Assembly (NCBI GenBank): GCA_965246905.1
Contig: CBDFFZ010000029.1
Location: 38,435 to 102,434, forward strand
Source of the DNA: UBA1952 sp965246905
GTDB taxonomy: Bacteria > Bacteroidota > Bacteroidia > Chitinophagales > Chitinophagaceae
DNA length: 64,000 nt
Reading direction: 5' to 3'
Positions within the stretch are counted from its first letter, which is position 1; each line of letters begins with the position of its first letter. A program made the position numbers and the translations under genes. Positions 59,094 through 64,000 of this stretch are shown in pieces. Under the pieces are notes generated by a model. That model was not told the DNA's origin. It did no database searches and saw only the letters and a list, made by a program, of their open reading frames with translations.

Positions 59094-59306
59094 TTAAATT
59101 AGCCACATAATTTTGTATCCAGTTGTTCCGGATGTTCCGCAGGACACCCGGAACATGGGATGACTTGAGCCGTTTGTAACAGCTACCTTATTGCTGCCGC
59201 CTGAAGCACTGGCCGTGTACCTGGGTTGGCATACAATCGCAAAGGCAACAATTACCCTTTTCTTAGATAATGCAGGCATCTCCCAAAAAATAAAAACCGG
59301 TTGCAT
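59094..59306 (-). CDS. Possible small protein, uncertain
   Basis: 70 residues with a hydrophobic stretch near 14-27 (SKKRVIVAFAIVCQ) and a Gly/Ser-rich second half. No family is recognised and no promoter box is clear. It could be the 3' part of a decayed secreted-protein gene. It is included because the frame has a start, a plausible export signal and lies in an otherwise empty gap. Confidence 0.25.
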   Translation of the reverse strand: MQPVFIFWEMPALSKKRVIVAFAIVCQPRYTASASGGSNKVAVTNGSSHPMFRVSCGTSGTTGYKIMWLI

Positions 59307-59343
59307 GATGCACTCGGCTAAAAAAAGATTTCAGCTAAAACAC

Positions 59344-59658
59344 TTATGGGGCAATACCCAGCCCGTTTTTCTGCATTCCCTTCCGCGGAAACATCCGGCG
59401 CCGGATACGGCCCAGGTACTTCCAGAAAAAGCGCGCCTGGCCAAGCGGAATGCTTACCAGCAACACGGTGAATGGCCATAATACAGTAACGAGGAGCAGG
59501 TAAGCCAGCACCCAGAGCACACCGCCATCCAGTGTAGCAAGGTCTAAAAGCTTATGCGCTGCCCGCCCGCTAATAGTACCGCCAATCGCAAAGGTGCAAA
59601 GGATCAGCACTACCCGCCCGGCGCTGGCACCCCATTTATCCTGTAACTTTTTAAACAT
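59344..59658 (-). CDS. DUF6787 family small membrane protein
   Basis: 104 residues. It follows the DUF6787 pattern: KKLQDKWGASAGRVVLILCTFAIGGTISG, then VLWVLAYLLLVTVLWP and VSIPLGQARFFWKYLGRI, with two membrane segments and a basic C-terminus. The function is unknown. Confidence 0.7.
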   Translation of the reverse strand: MFKKLQDKWGASAGRVVLILCTFAIGGTISGRAAHKLLDLATLDGGVLWVLAYLLLVTVLWPFTVLLVSIPLGQARFFWKYLGRIRRRMFPRKGMQKNGLGIAP

Positions 59659-59816
59659 CGCTCACTGATTAATGATCCCGGAAGATGATTACAGCAAATT
59701 CCGGATGCAATATTAGGACTGTATCGAGACATTCACGTTCTTAATTGGGAAAAGCGTCCATTAGAAACCTGCCCGCCCTGTTTGCAGGCTATAAGCATTA
59801 GCCCCGCAGTATTTTT

Positions 59817-59824
59817 TAGCTTTG
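59817..59824 (+). promoter_or_regulatory. -7 box TAGCTTTG of the M23 peptidase gene
   Basis: Match to TAnnTTTG ending five bases before the ATG at 59830. This supports that start, since the upstream in-frame ATG at 59782 precedes the box, and implies a leaderless transcript. Confidence 0.6.
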
Positions 59825-59829
59825 CCCTT

Positions 59830-61533
59830 ATGCACTCCATCTGCACCTGTTTTTCAAGCACCTTACTGTCCGTTCTTTTAGCTGGCAGCCTCAGCGCGCA
59901 GCCGCGCGATTACCCGCAGGGCTATTTTCGCAATCCGCTGGGCATACCCATTCTCCTTGCAGGCAACTTTGGGGAATGCCGTCCCGGCCACTTTCACAGC
60001 GGTATGGATATTAAAACGGCAGGCGTAGAAAATCTGCCTGTTTATGCGGCAGCAGACGGCTATATCTCGCGCATTAAAATGGAGCCCGGCGGCTTTGGCC
60101 ACGGGCTGTACATCACCCACCCCAATGGCTATACCACGCTCTACGCGCACCTCAACAACTTCATCCCCGCCATACAGGAATATGTGCGCAGCAAGCAGTA
60201 CGCTGCCCTGAGCTGGACGGTTGACCTGACGTTTAAGCCCGATCAGTTCCCCGTGCAAAAAGGAGATCAGATAGCCTGGAGCGGCAATACCGGTGGCTCT
60301 ACAGCGCCGCACCTGCATTTTGAGATTCGGGATTCCAGAACAGAGCATCCGCTCAACCCGCAGCTTTTTGGTTTTGAGGTAAAGGACACCAAAGCTCCTG
60401 TGCCCCTGAAGCTGGCACTCTACAACCGCGCTAAAAGCATCTATCTGGATGAGCCGGTGATGGTACCCCTGAAAAAAGGAACAGGAAATAATTACCGCCC
60501 CATACGCGATACCATTATGGTGAATGAGCTGGCCGGGCTGGGCATTGAGGTGAATGATTTTATGGAGGGCAGTGAGAATACCCTTGCCTTTTACACCGCA
60601 GAGTGGTTTCTTGATGGCCTGCTGCAGGGCCGCATCCGCCTCGATAATATCGGCTACGATGAGACCCGCTACCTGCACGCCTATGCGGATTATAAAACCC
60701 GGCAAAGCGGCCCCTGGATACAATGCCTTTTCCGGCTGAACGGCAATGGGCTTACCCGCATCTACGAGCAGCTCAACAGCTATGCCGGCGCTATGGAAAT
60801 AACCGGCAATAAAGTGCACAGTGCAGAGATAAGGCTTACGGATGCCTCCGGCAATATTGCCACGGTAAGATGCCACCTGAAAAGAACAGCGCAGCAGGCC
60901 CTCACGCTCTGCAATGATCTTACGGATGCCTCGAAAGGCAGCAATGCAGACCGACCGGATCTGCGCTATACGATCGACGGGAAAGTGCTGTACGAGGATG
61001 CCTGCGCCCTTATGCTCAACTATCCGCACCTCGATGGCGGGGTATCCGCCAGGCACGATATTCTGAGCCCTGTGATCCCCGCGCACCACTCTTTTCCGCT
61101 GAGCATTAAGTCCACCACCGGCATCCCGTTTAATATGCGCAATAAAGTAGCCCTGATATACAGTGATGGTAAAAAACAGAGCGGGCAGGCGGCCACCGGG
61201 GAGGATAAAGGCTTGTATGGCGCAAAGGTGCGCGCCTTCGGCGAATACCATCTGGAAATAGACACGGCCGCGCCGGTAATAACCCCCACTGTGCCGGTAA
61301 AAGGCAATCTGGGTAAGGCAAAAAGAATTTCCTTTACGGTAAAAGATGGGATAACTTCCGTAAAAACATTCCGCGGGGAGCTGGATGGTGCGTGGATATT
61401 ATTCGAGCAGCACGAAAACATTTGGTTCTACGAAATGGAGGAGCATTGCCCGAAGGGCGCCCATAAGCTCATCGTAAAAGCCGCCGATGAAAACGGCAAT
61501 ACCAGAACGCAGACCTACACGTTTACACGGTAA
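59830..61533 (+). CDS. Secreted M23 family metallopeptidase with C-terminal domains
   Basis: 567 residues. Signal peptide (LLSVLLAGSLSAQ), then an M23 domain at about 35-170 with a full zinc set: H56 and D60 (HFHSGMD), H107 (YAHL) and H161-L-H163 (PHLHFEIRD). The remaining 400 residues are beta-rich and may be Ig-like (VKAADENGNTRTQTYTFTR at the end). It would act on peptidoglycan in the periplasm. A minus-strand frame of 457 codons opposite is only a shadow. Confidence 0.87.
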   Translation: MHSICTCFSSTLLSVLLAGSLSAQPRDYPQGYFRNPLGIPILLAGNFGECRPGHFHSGMDIKTAGVENLPVYAAADGYISRIKMEPGGFGHGLYITHPNGYTTLYAHLNNFIPAIQEYVRSKQYAALSWTVDLTFKPDQFPVQKGDQIAWSGNTGGSTAPHLHFEIRDSRTEHPLNPQLFGFEVKDTKAPVPLKLALYNRAKSIYLDEPVMVPLKKGTGNNYRPIRDTIMVNELAGLGIEVNDFMEGSENTLAFYTAEWFLDGLLQGRIRLDNIGYDETRYLHAYADYKTRQSGPWIQCLFRLNGNGLTRIYEQLNSYAGAMEITGNKVHSAEIRLTDASGNIATVRCHLKRTAQQALTLCNDLTDASKGSNADRPDLRYTIDGKVLYEDACALMLNYPHLDGGVSARHDILSPVIPAHHSFPLSIKSTTGIPFNMRNKVALIYSDGKKQSGQAATGEDKGLYGAKVRAFGEYHLEIDTAAPVITPTVPVKGNLGKAKRISFTVKDGITSVKTFRGELDGAWILFEQHENIWFYEMEEHCPKGAHKLIVKAADENGNTRTQTYTFTR

Positions 61534-61626
61534 GGTTTATATCAGGATGAACAGATTGAAACCTATGCCGTAGCATTGCAGCGGGCAAAAGCACAATTCA
61601 AAAACCAGAGATCAAAAATCAATAAA

Positions 61627-62085
61627 ATGGCATTACAGCAAGGCGCCGCAGCACCGGATTTCTCCGTGCAGGACCAGGACGGGAACAATATTTCCCTCCA
61701 CGATTTTAAAGGGCAGAAAGTAGCGCTCTACTTCTACCCGAAAGATGATACGCCCGGCTGCACCGCCCAGGCCTGCAACCTCCGCGATAACATAAGCGCG
61801 CTCAAAGCCGCTGGCATCGCAGTGCTTGGCGTGAGTACCGACAGCGGAAAGAGCCACAAGAAATTTGAATTGAAATTCTCCCTGCCATTCCCGCTGCTGG
61901 CGGATACGGAGAAGCAGCTTGTGGCGGATTACGATGTTTGGGGCGAGAAGAAAATGTTTGGCAAAACCTATATGGGCACCAACCGTGTTACTTATCTCAT
62001 CAATGAAAAAGGCATGATCGACCAGGTAATTGATAAAGTGAATACGGAAGACCATACGGCGCAGATTCTTTCGCTCTGGAAATAA
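61627..62085 (+). CDS. bcp: Thiol peroxidase Bcp (PrxQ type)
   Basis: 152 residues from the ATG at 61627. C45 and C50 in DDTPGCTAQACNLRD are the peroxidatic and resolving residues of the Bcp/PrxQ type. YMGTNRVTYLINEKG follows. It reduces hydroperoxides with thioredoxin. The start MALQQG is the same as in the peroxiredoxin at 30905. The palindrome array follows 46 bases downstream. Confidence 0.93.
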   Translation: MALQQGAAAPDFSVQDQDGNNISLHDFKGQKVALYFYPKDDTPGCTAQACNLRDNISALKAAGIAVLGVSTDSGKSHKKFELKFSLPFPLLADTEKQLVADYDVWGEKKMFGKTYMGTNRVTYLINEKGMIDQVIDKVNTEDHTAQILSLWK

Positions 62086-62131
62086 TAAAAGGGAGGCGTA
62101 GCAGCTCTGGTTTTCTGATAAAAAGAATAAA

Positions 62132-62321
62132 GGGAGGTAGGCTCCCTACCTCCCCTGTGAAGCAACTGAAGTAAGGAGGTAGGGAGCCTACCCGCACTGT
62201 TGAGTAACTTATATAGGGAGGTAGGCTCCCTACCTCCCTTGTGGAGCAACTGAACAGGGGAGGTAGGCCGCCTACCTCCCCTGTGGAGCAACTAACATGA
62301 GGAGGTAGGGAGCCTACCTCC
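62132..62321. repeat. Five-unit palindrome array with flipping centres
   Basis: Five hairpins begin at 62132, 62175, 62216, 62257 and 62301, a period of 41-44 bases. Each has arms ggaggtag/ctacctcc and a five-base centre. The centres read gctcc, ggagc, gctcc, gccgc, ggagc, so the asymmetric centre appears in both orientations. Spacers of about 20 bases keep tgtggagcaactgaa. The second unit has a shortened right arm. It fills the gap between bcp and the CPBP-like gene. Confidence 0.85.
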
Positions 62322-62416
62322 TGCGTCAAAAAACGATTGTTTTATCGTAGTGGTGATTTTTTTAATGAGAAACCGGCTTTCTTTCTGTTTATAACTGCAG
62401 CTACCCATCATCAAAC

Positions 62417-63337
62417 ATGAAAAAGATCATTGGCTACCTGCGCGATTATTTCCGGGAGCAGTGCAATTACCGGTACCTTGCCCTCCTGATGCTGTGCCTT
62501 GCCTATGCAATTGCAGTAAACTTCGGCTATAAGTCCGAAGATCAATGGATCAAGGCGGATTATGACGCAGGCTCCCGGTTTGTTAAATACCTGGCAGGAT
62601 ACACCATCATGTTTGGTGGCGCGTATGCCTTGCAGATCATTACCGACCCGAAAGACAAAACCCTCCGCAGCGGTAAGCTCTGGGGGCTGATCCTGCTGGC
62701 CGTGTTGCTGTTTTCATTGCGCGCCTGGTGGCATGTAGGGCAGGGCATCATCCAGCATTTTCCGCCGCAATATTATACCCTCTTTTATAAGCTGTGCATT
62801 AACCTTACGGGGGTCGTTTTCCTGTGCGGCCCCTGCTTTATCTACTGGCTGCTGGTGGATAGAAAAGGGGAGCATTTTTATGGCTTCCATGCAAAAGGCG
62901 TAGTGCTCTGGCCGTATTTCGTGCTTATATTAATGATGATGCCCCTGCTGCTGTGGGCCGGTACGCAACCGGATTTTCAGCAGGTATATCCGCGCGCGGC
63001 AAGGCTTAATCTGGCCCCCGATCTTACGTATTACCGGCTCGGCACGGCGGTTTATGAGCTTGCCTACAGCCTCGACTATGTAGTTACGGAATTCTTTTTC
63101 AGGGGATTTCTCATCATCGCCTTCGCGCGGTTTGTGGGGCCGAAAGCCATCCTGCCCATGTGCGCTTTTTACGTAGCCATTCATTTTGATAAGCCGCTCG
63201 GCGAATGCATTTCATCCTTCTTTGGAGGATTGATCCTGGGGATCCTAGCTTACCGTACGCGCTCTATTTATGGAGGCATTATTGTGCATCTGGGCATCGC
63301 ACTGGGGATGGAGGTGATTGGGTGGGCTTACCGGTGA
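62417..63337 (+). CDS. CPBP/Rce1-like intramembrane protein
   Basis: 306 residues with about eight membrane segments. The CPBP motifs are present in modified form: E225 and R229 in VVTEFFFRGFL (a single Glu where many members have EE), H256 in FYVAIHF and a late His in GGIIVHLGIA. Family members are Rce1-type prenyl-protein proteases or bacteriocin-immunity proteins. Activity cannot be judged from sequence alone. Confidence 0.75.
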   Translation: MKKIIGYLRDYFREQCNYRYLALLMLCLAYAIAVNFGYKSEDQWIKADYDAGSRFVKYLAGYTIMFGGAYALQIITDPKDKTLRSGKLWGLILLAVLLFSLRAWWHVGQGIIQHFPPQYYTLFYKLCINLTGVVFLCGPCFIYWLLVDRKGEHFYGFHAKGVVLWPYFVLILMMMPLLLWAGTQPDFQQVYPRAARLNLAPDLTYYRLGTAVYELAYSLDYVVTEFFFRGFLIIAFARFVGPKAILPMCAFYVAIHFDKPLGECISSFFGGLILGILAYRTRSIYGGIIVHLGIALGMEVIGWAYR

Positions 63338-63360
63338 TTATGCCGAGACAGTGCATTATG

Positions 63361-63387
63361 TTGAGACGTTGCAAGGCAACGTCTCAA
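63361..63387. repeat. REP-like palindrome ttgagacgttgc
   Basis: Perfect 12-bp arms with a three-base centre. Palindromes with gagacgttgc arms are common intergenic elements in Bacteroidota. It lies 24 bases after the CPBP-like stop but has no T run. Confidence 0.7.
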
Positions 63388-63447
63388 CAGGTGGAGGTAA
63401 TACATCCGAGTTGTGCGAAGTCCCATGACGCGTATGTTCCTTTAACA

Positions 63448-63487
63448 GACTTGGCAAGTCCCGAAGGAAGACTTGCCAAAGTCTGCG
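63448..63487. repeat. REP-like palindrome, copy 2 (inverted centre)
   Basis: Arms gacttggcaagtc and acttgccaaagtc with centre ccgaaggaag and following tgcg. Compared with 7885-7924 the flanks keep their orientation while the centre is reverse-complemented. The remaining bases of the 63338-63595 gap show no gene. Confidence 0.7.
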
Positions 63488-63595
63488 TATGAGCCCGCGC
63501 AAGGGATAGCAGTGGAAATCCTTTTTTGCCCCTTCAGGCAAAAAAGATTGGAACGGATAGCCCGGCCCGCAGGGTGCGCCCATCTGCTTGCAGCA

Positions 63596-64000
63596 CTAAA
63601 AATTAAACCGCACACTCCCGAATATCCCGAAATACTTGGATTGTGACTCTTCCGGCAATGGCTTTGGCGTAACGCGCCATACAAAGTCGATCCGGAAAAG
63701 CTGGAAGATATTCTCTACGCCGGTGCCTACCTCTATATAAGGGCTGCCTTCCAGTGTACGGAAGGTGTAGGCCTTCGTAAGGTTCAGCTTTGAGTTATCA
63801 TCATTCAGGGAGCCGATGATGCCCTTTGCCGTCCAGAACTGGCGCAGCTTGGCCTTCTTCAGGTAAGGAATGTAGTTGAAAATGCCGCCGCCGATGTTGT
63901 GCTCGATATTAAAGCCGGCATACTGATCCGAAAGGAACTCATACCGGTTCATCATATTGAAGGCAAACTGGTTGTAGTAGTGGAATTCATTGCCGGATGC
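63596..64000 (-). CDS. DUF5686 family outer-membrane protein, C-terminal part
   Basis: The gene runs off the window; the last 134 codons are visible. HYYNQFAFNMMNRYEF, HNIGGGIFNYIPYLKKAKLR and GVENIFQLFRIDFVWRVT match the C-terminal barrel of DUF5686 proteins, large outer-membrane proteins with an N-terminal carboxypeptidase-regulatory-like domain. The final FGSVRFNF is a barrel-closing strand. The start lies beyond position 64000. Confidence 0.75.
   Translation of the reverse strand, partial: ASGNEFHYYNQFAFNMMNRYEFLSDQYAGFNIEHNIGGGIFNYIPYLKKAKLRQFWTAKGIIGSLNDDNSKLNLTKAYTFRTLEGSPYIEVGTGVENIFQLFRIDFVWRVTPKPLPEESQSKYFGIFGSVRFNF

Noticed and set aside
59878..61251. Long minus-strand open frame (457 codons) opposite the M23 peptidase
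   Set aside because: It is a shadow of the peptidase gene; the opposite strand has signal peptide, zinc ligands and promoter box, while this frame has no family pattern.
62132..62321. Possible CRISPR array between bcp and the CPBP-like gene
   Set aside because: The regular spacing is real, but the spacers are about 20 bases and nearly identical, the repeats are perfect palindromes with variable centres, and no cas gene is in the window.
62000..62329. Repetitive minus-strand frames (GGREPTSLYQLL-like)
   Set aside because: They translate the palindrome array and have no start or promoter; no protein is likely.
1..64000. Complete integron, prophage, or insertion sequence
   Set aside because: No integrase, phage structural gene or transposase could be found, so the attC-like elements are reported only as similar in layout. 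No tRNA or rRNA gene was seen on inspection, though a covariance-model scan was not possible.

Overview
The window reads as chromosomal DNA of a Bacteroidota bacterium, most likely from the Chitinophagaceae or a close relative. Pointers are several proteins with type IX secretion (T9SS) C-terminal sorting domains, many TAnnTTTG -7 promoter boxes, DUF4249, DUF5686 and DUF6787 family proteins, a fused alpha/beta branched-chain 2-oxoacid dehydrogenase E1, and a futalosine-pathway menaquinone gene (mqnC). No rRNA or tRNA gene and no complete insertion sequence was seen. Both strands are gene-dense, with housekeeping genes interrupted by AT-rich accessory islets.

Layout. 1-9 kb: a baeRF-like protein, two tandem 20-residue double-glycine peptides, a stand-alone EncFtn-type ferritin, an M23 peptidase, a lipid A-type acyltransferase, a DoxX-like protein, a KgtP-like transporter, a large TPR protein and a MoxR ATPase. 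9-15 kb: a possible metal-handling cluster (Cys-rich small protein, CDVCGC barrel-like protein, two lipoproteins), a YafV-type amidase, a lipocalin-like protein and a GT39-type transferase. 15-24 kb: an ArsR-type regulator, tsaB, ridA, a DUF4249 lipoprotein, and the 2-aminomuconate branch of kynurenine degradation (aldehyde dehydrogenase and deaminase) with a toxin-antitoxin pair between them, then a broken GxxExxY gene and the E1 fusion. 24-34 kb: acpP-fabF-rnc-dtd, tadA, a Rieske protein, an LD-carboxypeptidase, TMEM175, YceI, rhodanese, peroxiredoxin, a T9SS cargo protein and a TPR protein.

34-40.7 kb is an insertion hot spot. Behind mqnC lies a DUF6934 gene pair, then a second copy of the mqnC 3' end and terminator, then an AT-rich restriction-modification islet: an XRE regulator and an AloI/TstI-like endonuclease-methylase-specificity protein split by a frameshift. 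The islet sits between direct repeats and is followed by a structured element resembling an integron attC site.

40.7-50.4 kb returns to core-like genes: an RlmL-type methyltransferase, a cytochrome c/PHM-like copper monooxygenase with T9SS signal, a large palindromic repeat field, a PKD/T9SS protein, and a divergent GlxA-type regulator facing five small-enzyme genes. 50.5-59.1 kb is a second AT-rich accessory block: a secreted HExxH protein and two stress modules, each headed by a divergent HxlR regulator (isochorismatase/barrel/TMEM175/pirin, and Ohr/SDR remnant/quinone reductase/VOC). It is punctuated by three or four more attC-like palindromes. 59.1-64 kb holds DUF6787, an M23 peptidase, Bcp, a five-unit array of flipping palindromes, a CPBP-like protein, REP-like palindromes and the 3' end of a DUF5686 gene.

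The most unusual material is the family of attC-like palindromes around the accessory genes with no integrase in view, the duplicated mqnC tail, the two micro-peptides, and palindromes whose centres are inverted between copies. All functions are read from sequence and family knowledge only; no search was run.
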